This document shows positions 1 through 11,930 of a stretch of DNA of 64,000 nt, piece after piece. The stretch is taken from assembly GCF_014898055.3 (NCBI RefSeq), contig NW_023601322.1, forward strand, positions 65,810,740-65,874,739, given 5' to 3'. This DNA comes from Talpa occidentalis. Lineage: Eukaryota; Chordata; Mammalia; Eulipotyphla; Talpidae. Positions within the stretch are counted from its first letter, which is position 1. Each line of letters begins with the position of its first letter. A program made the translations under genes and the position numbers. A model generated the notes under the pieces. The model ran no database searches. It saw only the letters and a list, made by a program, of their open reading frames with translations, and was not told where the DNA came from.

Positions 1-4
1 GTCT

Positions 5-120
5 AAATATTTATTGACCCCCCCCACTATGTACCAGATCCGTATTAAGCATGGTGGCTATGATGGCAAATGAAACAAAACCCCTGGCCCTGTTAGAGCT
101 TAACTCCTAATGGAAAATGA
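5..120 (+). repeat. L2-like fragment
   Basis: A worn copy of the LINE2 3' motif: tatttattgacc, then actatgtaccagatc, then an amino-acid-free tail about animals of the same family (ccctggccctgttagagctta). Short and diverged. Confidence 0.55.
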
Positions 121-299
121 CGATTTAAAAATCATTAAATTAGTGTCTAGTCATCTAATATGGCACTCAAATAAGTGTGTCTTGAAATTATCAAAAGTTG
201 AATTCATATTCACAATCACTCTAGGAAAGCTAAGATACAATGTAATAAAATCCACTGTTTTTCATTAGATGTTGGAAAGTGAAATGAGAACATTATTTA

Positions 300-1075
300 A
301 CAGCTTCATTGAGGTATAATTTATATGCCATACAATTCACTCATTTAAAGTCAACAATTTGAAAGTTTTTCCTATAATCACATAGTTATATAACTATTGC
401 CACTATCTACTATGTAATTTCAGGACGTTTTCACCATACTTAAAAAAAATCCACACTGTTAAGCTGTCACTCCCCATTCCCTTCTCTCCCAGTCCTTAGC
501 AGCCACTAATCTAATTTCCATGCCTGGATTTGCCTATTGGCCTACTCTGGATATTGCCCAAATAGAATCATACAAAATGTGGTATCTTTTGATTGGTTGC
601 TTTCACTTAGCATATTTTCAAGGTAGTACTTTATTTCTTTGCATTGTTGAATAATATTCCACTGTACAGATAGACCACATTATTTATTTATTCATCCTTT
701 GATAGACATTTAGGCTGTTGTTATGATTTGGCTATTATAAATAATGCTGCTATCACCATTAGCATACATGTTTTATATGAACAAACCCTTTCATTGCTCC
801 TGGGTATATCCTTAGATGCCACAATTATCAGGTCATATGATAACTCCATGGATTACCATTTAAGGAACTGCCAAACTGTTTTCCAAAGTGACCAATTGTA
901 CATTCCCCCCAGCAATGTATAAGGGTTCCTATTTTCCACATTCTTGCTAACAGGGTGGCTTTTGATTATAGTTGTCCTAGCAGATATGAAATGGTTTTTC
1001 ATTGTGGGTTTAATCTGCATTTTCCTGATGGCTAGTGTTGAGTTTCTTTACATGTGGAGATGAGAACATTTTATT
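300..1075 (-). repeat. Old L1 3' region
   Basis: Reads as the reverse complement of an L1 (L1M-type) 3' end. Landmarks are cattgaggtataattta near 310, agaatcatacaaaatgtgg near 565 and cacttagcatattttcaagg near 605, all typical of antisense L1 tails. No intact ORF2 remains. Confidence 0.8.
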
Positions 1076-1077
1076 AT

Positions 1078-1165
1078 GCCTCTAAAGCAACTTATTAACT
1101 TAGTTCTCAGCACAGTACCTGCATGTTGTAAGTACTCAAAAACATTTGCTGAGTGAATATATCTA
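1078..1165 (-). repeat. MIR tail fragment
   Basis: Resembles the antisense end of MIR: ctcagcacagtacctgcatg followed by gtaagtactcaaaaacatttgctgagtg. Confidence 0.5.
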
Positions 1166-2529
1166 AAAGTGGAGCAAGCAAAGTACCTTGAAGGACAATG
1201 CTTCCATTAGCTAAGAATGACGGTTGTATGAGGGACAGTATTTTGCAAATATGAAGCAATGTATTTTCATCCCTTTCACCCCATCCTGCTGTCTTTAACC
1301 ATGTTCCATTTGGAGCCTCCCTTCCCAGAGGCTGGGTCAGGAGGCCTGTTGCCCAGAGCCTCACAGAATAAAGGGAGGAAAGAGGAACATAAAAGAGGAC
1401 AGCCAGCCCAATTGCCAAGATTTGTGGAGAGGTTTATGAAATTGAGTTTCCATTAATATGGCAAGAGACAGGATTGGCAGACAGACTGTGGAGCTTCTAT
1501 CACTGTGCAGGGGGATGCTCATCTGCTGCCAGGGAATGGCTGTGAGGATGCACTAGAAAAGAAAATGGGATGTGTGCATGTTTTGGGGGTAGGGTGGTCT
1601 TAGAAACATCCCAGTGAGTTGAGGGGAACCCCCGGGAAAGGGCAGCTGGCCCTGCAATATGGGGAGACCCAGAGAATTGAGAAGGTGTAGCTGATGCAAT
1701 CAGAATACAAAGAGGTATGGTTTGCACTCTGGATTTCCTGCTGTTTCTGTATGAGGGAGATGCTGAGATGAGAGCCAGAGGTCATTAGGGGTGACCCTAG
1801 TATGGAGCTAGCAGCCCAACTATCTGGGCAGGGAGGTGGAGACCAAGAGGGGCCAGTGACCAGCAAGAGCAGGTCAGCCAAGGAATCACCCTCAACCCCG
1901 ACCAAGTCAAGAGAGACCAGAACCTCAATATGAACTGTAAAGGCTATGGGGTGGCAGTAACAAGGTAGACAAAGGTTTCTACACTGAGACCTCAGGCCCC
2001 AGAAGACCTGGAGGGGATCTCATCTCTTCCCTTCCAGTGAGAGGTGGTAACTGCCACTTATTTTAGAAGTAGCTGATACTTTCCTAGAGGAGCAGGGATG
2101 GGGCCTAAGAGGGAGTAATCTGGGGGGCTGAGGAGCTACCTAACAGGACAGTTCAAAGCTGGCACTACATTAGACTGAAGCTGCTTTTTAGCTACCTAAT
2201 AGGCAAGGTCTTGAGAGAAAGCCTAAAGCATAGACAAACTAAGATAAATAACACACATGCTGTGTGAGGAAACTGATGCCCTTGCCCCCAGGTCTGTTTA
2301 TGACTGGCTAGCTTAACAGTGAATGGACACAGGGCAGGGAGACCAGGACACAGAACAAATCTGACCTAAGTCTGAAAGTGTGACTGAGTCTGTGGCTGTT
2401 TCCATGGGCCAGCGTGGGAGTCATGGGGAATCTAGTCAGAGAAGTTCCCCCCTCAACCAGAAAAACAGTTCAAAGTGCATGTCGTCTGTCATCTTTGGCT
2501 GTGAGTCTTTCAGAAGGTTTTGGAGGACT
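1166..2529. other. Unclassified non-coding stretch
   Basis: No gene or confidently named repeat. Part of it (1777-1815) has a relative at 5649-5692. Open frames here are short, overlapping on both strands, and resemble no protein I know. Confidence 0.5.
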
Positions 2530-2790
2530 AATAGTGGTTCCTCCTGGTTTTTGAGCCCTTACTTTGTTTCCGGTGCTGGGCTAACTCTTACATATGTCAC
2601 TGAATCCTCCCAGCAGCCCAAGTATTAGTCACATTTTATAAAGAAACCAAGGGCTTGATGACAGACTTCTTAGGGTCTACTGTGGGTAAAGGATTGGACC
2701 AATATTTGAACACAGTGATCTAATTACAGAGCCTGGGCACTTAAGCACAGTGCACACTGCTTCTCATTTATCTGCCTAAAAAGTCCCCTT
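2530..2790 (+). repeat. MIR fragment
   Basis: Contains the MIR core order: ttgagcccttactttg, gtgctgggctaactctt, then tgaatcctcccagcagccca and acattttataaagaaacc. Confidence 0.7.
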
Positions 2791-3064
2791 AGAGTTGAAG
2801 CAAGATCTGATCAAGAGATGTTTATTGAAGAAAAATACAAATATTTCATTTTTGTTTTTTTTTTTAAAAAAAACTTGCCTATTTCACAATAATAAGGATA
2901 GTCAAATGGAAAAATGGCATGTAGCCAAAGTAGTGGAGAACTTAAGTGAGAACTCTTTTCAGATACTCTTCCCTCAATATAAGCTAACTCTGACAAGCTC
3001 AAGATCTCAGTTTTGTTGGTTACATAAGTGTCCTCAAAGGCATCATACCCAGTTGAGCTCAAAG

Positions 3065-3265
3065 GACATATATTTCCACCCATCCACTCACTTATCTATT
3101 TACCAACCAGCCATCACATTCATCCACTATCCACCCATCTAGCCATCTACCCATCACGCTCTATGCATCCAGACAACCACTCATCTACCCATTCATCCAC
3201 CCACCCATCACCCATCCATCTACCATCTACTACCCATTTATCCATTCACCCACCAACCATTCCCC
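3065..3265. repeat. Degenerate CCAT/CATC simple repeat
   Basis: About 200 bases of irregular catccacccatctatc-type units on the + strand, with almost no G. The open frames it creates (His, Pro, Ser and Thr rich) are composition artefacts. Confidence 0.85.
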
Positions 3266-3269
3266 CTTC

Positions 3270-3760
3270 CAGATTTTCATTTCACAATTATTGAACCTAC
3301 TATATGCCAGGCACTAGCAGCCCAAATGAACAAGACAGTCCCTTCCTTTAAGAAGTTCACAGTTGGGGGCCTCCCCGGTGGCGTAGCTGTTGAGCACTGG
3401 GTTGTGAAGCTGCCCGAAGCCTCTGCAGCTCCGGTTAGATCCCCAGCTGCTCCCCAGCCACCGGAGGAGGGTCCCACATGGTGCGCAGACCTCTCCTGCC
3501 GCCCGCTGCTCCCCTCAGCAGTGTATTTCGGTCCTTCTGCCTGCTCTGCTCCCCACTCTGGCTCTGGTGAATTCTCTCACCCTCCCGAGCTTCTGACTGT
3601 ACCCAGTGCTTGTATAAATAAATAAAAATAAATCTTTTAAAAAAATTTTCTTTAAAAAAAAAAAGAAGTTCACAGTTGGGGCAGAAGCCTCTCCACAGCA
3701 CAATGTAAATGGGTACTTAAAAACAGTTTAGCATGTATGGAGTGCAAAGTAGATAGGGAA
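3270..3760 (+). repeat. L2 fragment split by a SINE
   Basis: L2 motif cacaattattgaacctact, tatatgccaggcactag, then gacagtcccttcctttaag is interrupted at about 3368 and resumes at 3663 with cacagttggggcagaag. Confidence 0.65.
3369..3662 (+). repeat. tRNA-derived SINE, GC-rich form
   Basis: Starts gggcctccccggtggcg and ends in a taaataaaa-rich tail plus poly(A). A 19-base target-site duplication, aagaagttcacagttgggg, flanks it (3350-3368 and 3663-3681). Its internal frames give Arg/Pro-rich peptides that recur at every other copy and are not genes. Confidence 0.92.
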
Positions 3761-3819
3761 AGGGAGTATAAGAGATGGGCAAGAGGAGGGATTTTTCTTG
3801 GAATGAACTACCTCAGATC

Positions 3820-4120
3820 ATTACAACCTCTCTTCATTAAGGTCTCAGTTTAAATGTCATCTCCTCAAGGCATCTTGGGTACTCATTTAAAGTTGATCTT
3901 ATTCTATTTCTTGGTTTCTTCATATTGAATTTTTCTTTCTTTGTCCTTTAATTTATGTGTGTGTGTGCATGCATGCATGCATGTGTGTTGTCTGTAAAGC
4001 CCCAAGTATGATGTGGTCCCATAAAGACTGAGGCCACACTTGTTTCTCTGCACAAAAGTATCTCTAAGGCCTAATATATGGTAGGTGCTCAGTTTGTTGC
4101 CTAAATGAATAAATATTGGA
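3820..4120 (-). repeat. L2 fragments, antisense, with a short TG/CATG repeat
   Basis: Antisense L2 features: ctcagtttaaatgtcat near 3845 and atggtaggtgctcag with aatgaataaatattgg near 4080-4120. A tgtgtgtgtgtgcatgcatg run lies at 3955-3988. Confidence 0.55.
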
Positions 4121-4702
4121 ACCAGATCACAAAAAGCCAAAGAAGTTTGGACTTTGGCGTGTGGACAGTGAAGAATAATGGAGGATGTTTGAGGAAGGAT
4201 GAGGCATGACCAGATCTCTGATTTGGGAGGACAAGGCTAGAGATACTAGGAGCAAGGTTAAGAGGAGTACACTACAAAGGAGAACAGAAGCAACTGCCTT
4301 GGATAAAAGTCAAGATTTCACTGGCCTGACCCAAGACATGGATGGTTAGGAAGGAAAGAAATAAAGATGTAAAAAATTCTTAGGTAGAATCACTAGGACA
4401 TGCCTGTGGGGAGTGAGGGAAAGGGCATCTGACTAAGCTCTGTAGTTTGGGTCACTCTGTAACCACTGTTCTGTCATCCATGCAGGCAGGGTGGGTTTGG
4501 GAGACAGGAGTGGGACTTGAGGCATACACAAGACATGGAGACAGGGAGAACACTAATGTTGTTAAGAGAGAAGACCTTGGGAGATGCTGGACTCCAAAAG
4601 GAGGCTGATTACAGGACAAGAAGCAGAACAGGATGCCCAGCAAGTTAAAGAGAACCCAGAAACCAGAGCCATTGTTGAAAACATATGAAAAAGAAGAGTC
4701 TA
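4121..4702. other. No gene seen
   Basis: Non-coding sequence, possibly with worn L2 parts around 4150-4230. Nothing firm. Confidence 0.4.
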
Positions 4703-4978
4703 GGGTCTCCCCTGGTGGCGCAGGAGGTTGAGAGCAGAGCTGTAAAGCTGTCCGCAGCCTCTGCAGCGCTGGTTCGATCCCAGCTGGCTGGCAAGGGTCC
4801 CACATGGCGCAGCAGACCTCTCCTGTCTTGCCCGCTGCTCCCCTCAGCAGTGTATTTCGTCAGTCTGCCTGTTCTGTTCCCCACTCTGTCTCCGGTGAAC
4901 CCTTTCACCCTCCCGCGTGTCTGGCCTGTACCCAGTTCTTGTATACATAAAAATAAATAAATCTTTAAAAAAAAAAAA
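4703..4978 (+). repeat. tRNA-derived SINE, second form
   Basis: Begins tctcccctggtggcgcagg and has the B-box-like ggttcgatccc, then the cctctcctgtcttgcccgct block, and ends aaataaatcttt plus poly(A). Imperfect flanking duplication aagaagagtctag / aagaacagtctag. Confidence 0.9.
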
Positions 4979-4984
4979 AAAAGA

Positions 4985-6883
4985 ACAGTCTAGAATGAGA
5001 CTAGAGGTTCTACTGTACAGGGGGAGAGGGAACTCCACAGAGGAGAGCAGCAGAGATCCTGGGTCAGGCTGACCCTCAACTCCAGCCGCACAGAAAGACG
5101 GGTGCACTGGACCAGATCTTCCAGTGGTTAAAGAGAAGCCAGAGACAGGCATGCTAGGTAAACTCCCCCAATCAGTAAATGCTGAATCAATTAGGAACAA
5201 TTGCAACTGATAAGCAACTTCAACAGCCATACAGCCTCAGGCCACATCTGCTCCTGGCTCACAAGTCTGCAACCCTGGCATTGGAGATCATGGGTGAGAT
5301 TTTCCAAGAGCAGTTTCTGTGGGAAGATGGTTGGGAGGTGGACTCTAGCAGCAGGAAGAGGTGCTGGGGTACTGGTTTTCTTTGGGGGCAGTAAGGTGGC
5401 AGCAAGAGAGCCCCATATGGGAAAGATTCCCCAGGTGAGAGGGATTTAGCAAGTTTTGGGACTGAAAGGAGAGAGAGAGTGGATAGCATGCCCATCCTCT
5501 TCTCAGAGGGCTTTATGAGCGTTGTTTTTGTTGTTTTTTTTTTTTTTTCCCTTTAAATTAGAAAAATACCTGGGCAATAAAATAAAATGTGAATTCCTCC
5601 TCACTCATGCCACTTGAGCCCCTCTTGGTCTCTGTTTCTGTGTGAGGAAGAGGTCATTGGGGGGTGACCCTATAATGGAGCTTGGGGCCCACAAACTGTT
5701 TTCAGGTTTTTCTCTATGTATCAAAACATACACATAGACTTAAAAAAAAAATCAGCTATGGGATATTTCCACACATATTACTCGAGGGTTTCCTCTTTTC
5801 CCACTAACTCTACACATTTACAGCTAGCCTATTTATTATGACTGCCTGGTAACTGCTTGGCTGTATAATTTATCATTCCTTTGTTGATGCAACATTGGGT
5901 CAAAAATTCTTCCTATTGCAAACTTGCTGCCTGAACCTCATACCTTGATTTCTGGGCAGTGGGGTGAGTCCTTCCATAGGACAAAGTTTAGTCCTGGGCT
6001 TTCCAGTCTCAGACTCTGGACGTAGTGTACTATTTCCTCAAAGGACTTGGTGAGTCTTTCTGCTCTTTCCACAGGGTCTGGGATGAAAACAGGAAAGAAG
6101 GTATATTCCCAAGGAAGCCTATAGATTAAAAACAAAGCTTTAAGGTAGCCCAATTTGATGAAAATACACCTTTTTCCTCAAATTGTTGTAGGTAGGACCT
6201 TTGTATTTATGGATAGGTTACTTATTCACAAAGCTGATGAATATGGAACAAATGTCAATAACTCTTACAGGGACGAAATAACAACATATTCTTCTTGGTT
6301 GATCATTTATCTTTGAAGTGTAGAGTTAATATTTAAAAAACATACTGATTCCTGAGGGCCCATTTAAACATGTTAACAGAGCCACAGCATGGAAAATTTG
6401 TTCCCAGATTTCAGAGAGACCAAAGGTTGAAGACCATTTAAAAAAAAAAATTTTAACATGATCATACTCCTGGGATTTGGTTTAATCTGTGAAATCATCA
6501 GTTTAATTATATTTTCAGAAAATCACCCTTTGGCAAAGAGGAGGGAAAACCCTCTCTCATTCCTACTGAGAACACAAAAACATTCAGGAAAAACAAAGAT
6601 GAAGCATAAACAGCCTCTTCACAGGGGTCCTTCATTCTGATGCCCTTAGCTCAGAGCGCCCTCTTCTGGACTCAAGCTCCATGGACCAACAGGGCCCAGC
6701 CCACCAAGCAGAACAAATCTGATTTCAGCCTGGAAAGCTGCTCCTGCGCTCCAATTTTAACTTCAGCACATCTTTGAATTTCCACTGCCTCAGTCACTGA
6801 AACCCTAAGATGGTCTTTCTTAATACTTCTGCTATATTTTCAGGCTACACGGCACTTTGTCTCTTCTTTAAGAATGGTTCTAC
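4985..6883. other. No gene seen
   Basis: Non-coding stretch with a poly(T) run at 5532-5549 and a segment (5649-5692) related to 1777-1815. No protein signature on either strand. Confidence 0.45.
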
Positions 6884-6940
6884 TGTTTTTTATTTTATTT
6901 TTTTAGATTTACTTATTTATGCATACGAGAACTAGGTCTT

Positions 6941-7215
6941 GGGCCTCCCCAGTGGTGCAGCGGGTTGAGCCCTGCGCTGTGAAGCTGTCCGCAGCCTCTG
7001 CAGTGTGGGTTCCATCCCGGCTGGCCAGCAAGGGTCCCACATGGCGCAGCAGACCTCTCCTGTCGTGCCCGCTGATCCCCTCAGTGGTGTATTTCTTTCA
7101 TCTGCCTGTTCTGCTCCCTGCTCTGTCTCTGGTGAATCCTCTCACCCTCCTGCGCCTCTGGCCTGTACCTCAGCTCTTGTATAAAAAAATAAATAAATAA
7201 ATCTTTAAAAAAAAT
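6941..7215 (+). repeat. tRNA-derived SINE nested in an older SINE
   Basis: Begins gggcctccccagtggtgcag; tail aaataaataaatctttaaa. Duplication ctaggtctt at 6932-6940 and 7217-7225. It interrupts the 3' end of the host SINE in the opposite direction. Confidence 0.9.
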
Positions 7216-7436
7216 CTAGGTCTTAAGAACTAGGGTATAAGCCAGAGGTGCAGGGGGTGACAGGATTCACCAGAGAGAGTGGGGAGCCAAACAGAACTGG
7301 TAGATCTACTGAAATATACTGCTAAGGGAGCAGCAGGTGTGGCAGATATACTGCGCCATGTGGGTTAGCTCCCTGGCCAGTCAGGTATCGAACTTGTGCC
7401 GCAGTGGCTGGCGATGGCTCCATAGCGTTGTCTTTA

Positions 7437-7756
7437 TTTTTTTTTATTTTTTTTTTTTTATAGAGGCATGTTTTATTTATTTATTTGTTTGTTTGTTTGT
7501 TTTTGTTTATACATGCACTGGGTACAGTCAGAAGCGCGGGAGGGTGAGAGAATTCACCAGAGCCAGAGCGGGGAGCAGAGCAGGCAGAAGGACCAAAGTA
7601 CACTGCTGAGGGGAGCAGCGGGCGGCAGGAGAGGTCTGCTCGCCATGTGGGACCCTCCTCCAGTGGCCGGGGAGCAACCGGGGATCGAACCCGCGCTGCA
7701 GAGGCCGCGGGCAGCTTCGCAACCCAGCGCTCAACTGCTGCGCCACCGGGGAGGCC
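7437..7756 (-). repeat. GC-rich SINE nested in an older SINE
   Basis: Reads poly(T), atttgtttgtttgtttg, acatgcactgggtacagtca, and ends ctgcgccaccggggaggcc. A perfect 17-base duplication ccatagcgttgtcttta flanks it (7420-7436 and 7757-7773), placing the insertion near the 5' end of the host SINE. Confidence 0.95.
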
Positions 7757-7814
7757 CCATAGCGTTGTCTTTAACCCCTGAACCACCAGAGAGGCCCTTG
7801 GTTACCAATTTTTA

Positions 7815-8182
7815 TTTATTTATTTATTTTTTTTATTGTTTTTTTTTTTTTGTTTTTTTTTTTTTTTTTTTTTTAATTTTCTAGAGGCATGTCTTATTTA
7901 TTTATTTATTATTTGTTTGTTTGGTTTATACATGCACTGGGTACAGTCAGAAGCGCGGGAGGGTGAGAGAATTCACCAGAGCCAGAGCGGGGAGCAGAGC
8001 AGGCAGAAGGACCGAAGGACACTGCTGAGGGGAGCAGCGGCAGCGGGCGGCAGGAGAGGTCTGCGCGCCATGTGGGACCCTCCTCTGGTGGCCGGGGAGC
8101 AGCCGGGGATCGAACCGGCGCCGCAGAGGCCGCGGGTAGCTTCGCAACCCAGCGCGCAACCGCTGCGCCACCGGGGAGGCCC
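7815..8182 (-). repeat. GC-rich SINE
   Basis: Third SINE of this cluster to be complete, next to the nested pair. Long T-rich 3' tail, then the standard body ending cgccaccggggaggccc. Duplication accaattttta at 7804-7814 and 8183-8193. It carries a short extra cagcgg repeat in the body near 8036-8046. Confidence 0.93.
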
Positions 8183-8193
8183 ACCAATTTTTA

Positions 8194-9470
8194 AAAATAA
8201 CTTGAGATCTGAGTTAAGTCCACTTAATCATGTTTGCTGTAGGGAATGCATTCATAATTTTGGATAAGTGGAACTAAGTCTAGAAGCCAAAGGAGAACAA
8301 CAAACAGTTCTATGTGTCATTGCCTGTGCATTTGATAAAGTATGTTTAAGGTTAAGGTTTTCTGTCCCACCCCACAATGCTGTCAGAACCTTAAGTGAGC
8401 ATTATAATCCCTGTACTCATTTAATAAATATTTGCCAAGCACCTATATTATGTGTCAGGGAGTGTGCTAGGAGTAGATCACCATGAGGGAGAAGATGAGG
8501 ATACTGTCATTTTAATCAATCATGTGTGATAACCAGGTGGTGTTTTTATTGCAAAGTGCTTGGAAATCAAAGCGTATCATAATGAGTTACTGGAGCCTCA
8601 ATAATGTTAATCCATCATGTGCTGGTACTATTAAGGCTAACTAGGTTAAACCTCTCTACTTAGAAATGACTTCTTTTTAATTTCTTAAATTACTGAAGCC
8701 TACAAGGAACATGCTTATAACCTGTTATGATAGGTCAGTGAAAGGAGGATGAAAGAAAAAGTCTTTTTCAAGTAACTGTCTGTTTTCCTTGGAGCTGGGT
8801 TGGGCAGAGCCTAATACAGGCACTGTTTGGATGTGGGCTCTATCGTCACAAAACTGCTGGGTGGGCACTGGACCAAAAACCCACTGCTAAGTCCTCAGCC
8901 TGCTCATCTCTGGACAGAAGAAAAGCTCCCTTCTCATTCTATCTCATTCAGGAGTGGGTACTATTTGCCAGACAGAGGGGCATCGGGCCCAGGAAAGGGC
9001 CAGTCCTAAAAAAGAGATGCTTCCTTGCTACCAGACCACAACATTAAAGGAATCAAAGACAGCAATGGCAGCCATATGGAATGAGCCAGGCAAAGTCATC
9101 CAAGAGAGATAAGGGAATGAGGCAAGGTCGAGGCCTACAAGGAACCAAATCCCAGCACAGCTTCCAGTGACTCCACCTGCTATTTATGCTCCAATTTTTA
9201 TTAACCTTCAGGCAAACCTCAAAGAGGCATATGTCCTTTCTCCCTCACTCCTCCTGGATTTATAACCATAATATGATAATCTTTGGGAAAGTCATGGATC
9301 CTTCTATTCTGCTATCCAAATTAAAAGTGAAGAAAAAGCTAACATTCTCATTAAAATCACTCCTAATTTCCAAGGGGTAATTCAGAATGATTGATGGTTC
9401 AGTCCATCATAAGTTCTGAATTTTCAAGTGCCCTTTCCTAAGTCACACTGTTCAATTAAATCCAGTTCAT
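8194..9470. other. Mostly unclassified; small L2 piece
   Basis: A short L2 motif (ttaataaatatttgccaagc and tatgtgtcagggagtgtgct) lies at about 8395-8480. The rest shows nothing recognisable. Confidence 0.45.
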
Positions 9471-9960
9471 TCAGTTCAGCTCACCAAATATTTACTGAAC
9501 TGAGTACTGTGCCCTCAGGAAATTCACAGACCTAGGGATGAGACAGACAAATAAACAAATCATTTCAGTCGAGCATGCTAAGTGTAAAGACAGAATTATG
9601 TATAAGGCAGGACTTTCAAGCTTCTGCTGTCATGGAGCTATCATCTGGAGGCAGAGGTAGACATTAATCGGAAAAGTGCACAAGTAAAAATAGAACTTAA
9701 ACTTTGGCCAGCGCCATGGAGAAGCAGGCAGCACAAAAATAGTTTTAATGGGGCGTCTGGCTACACTGGGGTGTCTAGTAGGACATCCTTGAATAAGCTG
9801 CAGTTGAGACCTCAAAGATGGGTCAGCATGAGTTAGTTATACAGTGGAGGGAATAGTGGTCCTGGCAGAGGGAAGGGGAGAAGATGTGCAAAGGAACTGT
9901 GGAAGGAGAGCATACAGTGCTTCAAAGGGACCAAACCAAAGCTTGTGTGACTAGAACCCA
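9471..9960 (+). repeat. L2 fragment
   Basis: Order fits L2: accaaatatttactgaactg, gtgccctcaggaaattcaca, gacagacaaataaacaaatc, later gcagagggaaggggagaaga and gatgtgcaaaggaactg. Confidence 0.7.
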
Positions 9961-11109
9961 GGCTGGAGGGCAATGGTGGAGTGGATAGGCCAGACAAGTC
10001 CCACACAGGGGATCCCATACAGGGCCTGCTCAGCCATGGCCTTTACTTCTGTGTGCTCATCGGATCAGAGCAGCAACTGCATGTATGAACAAATGAATCT
10101 CTTTCAGTGCTCAGAGGGGTATGCTGTATTTATCAGCTGCTATTACTATTGGAACTAACCTCCTCCTCATCTCACCAAGATGAGCCTGCAGACGGCCCCG
10201 GTCAGCCATCTCTTCAACAATTCACACTGGCTGTAGATCCATAAAGGTCCCAGAGGCCACATAAATTAGCATAAGCTCCTGTATGGCAACCGCTGGCTTT
10301 CTGGAGACATTCTGAATGAATGACCGGCTGGGCTGCTGACCACAGGGCTCAAAAACAACCACCAAGAGTTTATCCCCAAATACCCAGAAAAAAAAAAAAA
10401 ATGAGACAGAGGAAGGAGAACAGTGCCTCCCGAGAGAAGGCTGACTATAAATGGAAAATTACACTGAAAGAAAACAAATCTTATTTGATGTGAACCCATT
10501 TTTGACTCTGTCTGGAAATCCAGAGCTGAAGGAAGTGGAGGGGACAGGGAGTGAGCAGGTGTGCCCAGGCCGAGACTGGCTGCCCCGGGGGGCACTGTGT
10601 GCTACCGCCCGGATGTCAAGGAAGGGCTGCCAGCTGCCCAGGCTCGCACAGCTTAGACACTGGACAGACCCAGGTACTTCTGGGCTGTGACGCAGGCCCT
10701 GGCTGCAAATGTTGACCCAAGGCTGAGATGGGGAGCAGGGAGACAGGCAACATGGTGGCAAGAGAATCTTGGGAAGATGGGAGCACTACTGGACTCCTAG
10801 GATACTGCTGCACCCTGAAATGGAGGTCTTAAGAAAACTTCCATCATAGGGCTGTCATAGGATAGCATACTTATCTGGTAGCATGAAAATCAGTCAGTAC
10901 TCTCTCCAGAGCAACCCAGAGCCCCCAATACCCACAACTTTTAGTTCTAGATGCACAACCATTCGCTATGTGCCACTAAGTCATTTCTGATCACCTTGGT
11001 GCCTCATATTTCTCATTAGAAAAGAACTGACACCTTAGGGTTAAAATGGCTCTACTTCAAAAACAGTAAAAAGAGATCAGATTTGATGGGAGGTTTTCAC
11101 TATGTACCA
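9961..11109. other. No gene seen
   Basis: Moderately GC-rich non-coding DNA. Several overlapping frames on both strands around 10450-10800, none resembling a known protein; no splice-flanked exon could be supported. Confidence 0.4.
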
Positions 11110-11375
11110 AACCCTGTTAAGAACCTTTCTGGGAGGTTAGAGCCCCAAAACTAAGACCTGGAGTGAGAATGTTTGGTGTCACATCCCAGACCTAGCCTTT
11201 GCAGGATATATGGTCTTGATAATGACATAACCTCCCTGGACTTCAGTTTCTCGATCTGTAGAATGGGGGTGCTCGTAATACCTACATTCCAGTGTTCAGG
11301 AAGGACTGGCTAGATGACATCATAGAGAAAGAGGCATTCAGTGGAGTGTCAGGTACCAAGCACTTAATAAACATT
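11110..11375 (-). repeat. MIR fragment
   Basis: Antisense MIR: agacctagcctttgcaggat, cctccctggacttcagtttc, tcgatctgtagaatgggggt, then gtaatacctac. Confidence 0.7.
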
Positions 11376-11414
11376 CAAGCTTATCCTTATTACAAATTCT
11401 CTGTCCATGCCACC

Positions 11415-11930
11415 CATACCCTGTATTACCATAGTATTACTTATTATTATTCAGTAATAAGAAAAAATGAGCTGTCTATCCAAGAAAAGATAAGGAGAAA
11501 ACTTAAATGCATATTACTGAGTGAAAGAGGTCAATCTGAAAAGGCTACTCACTGTGTGATTACATGAGATTCTGGAAAAGCCAAAACCATGGAGATAATA
11601 CACAGATCAGGGGTTAGTGGGAAGGAAGGAATGAATAGACAGAGCACAGAGGAATTAAAGCATTGTATGACCCTACGATGGTAGATATGTCATTATACAT
11701 TTACCCATAGTATGCACACCACCAGGAGTGAATTGTAATGTACCCTGGTTTTGGGTGATGATGCTGTGTCACTGTAAGTTCATCAGTTGTAATTGTGGTG
11801 GTGTGGACATTCACAATGGGGAGCTTATTACATTTGTGGGATGGAGTATAGATGGGAAATCTTTGTACTGTCCTCTTAATTTTACTGTGACCCTTAAACT
11901 TCTCTTTAAAAAAAGTTTTTTAACTTAAAA
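11415..11930 (+). repeat. L1 3' end (L1MB-like)
   Basis: Sense-strand L1 tail: aaatgcatattactgagtga, aatctgaaaaggctactcac, cattatacatttacccatag, accaggagtgaattgtaatg and ttcatcagttgtaat, ending in an A-rich tail. Confidence 0.85.

Larger units (their letters stand above)
6884..7797 (-). repeat. Older SINE, interrupted by two younger SINEs
   Basis: A minus-strand copy of the second SINE form survives as three pieces: about 6884-6930, 7225-7419 and 7774-7797 (ending ccaccagagaggccc). It is visibly more diverged than the two copies inserted in it. Confidence 0.85.

Noticed and set aside
3028..3294. His/Pro/Ser/Thr-rich repeat protein
   Set aside because: Translation of a CCAT/CATC simple repeat.
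3395..3440. Possible tRNA genes at SINE 5' ends
   Set aside because: A and B box-like words are present, but they belong to retroposed SINEs with poly(A) tails and target duplications, and the cloverleaf is not kept.
7468..8267. Open frames of 90-143 codons rich in Arg, Pro, Ser and Gly
   Set aside because: They are the SINE body read in different frames; the same peptides recur at every SINE copy in the window.
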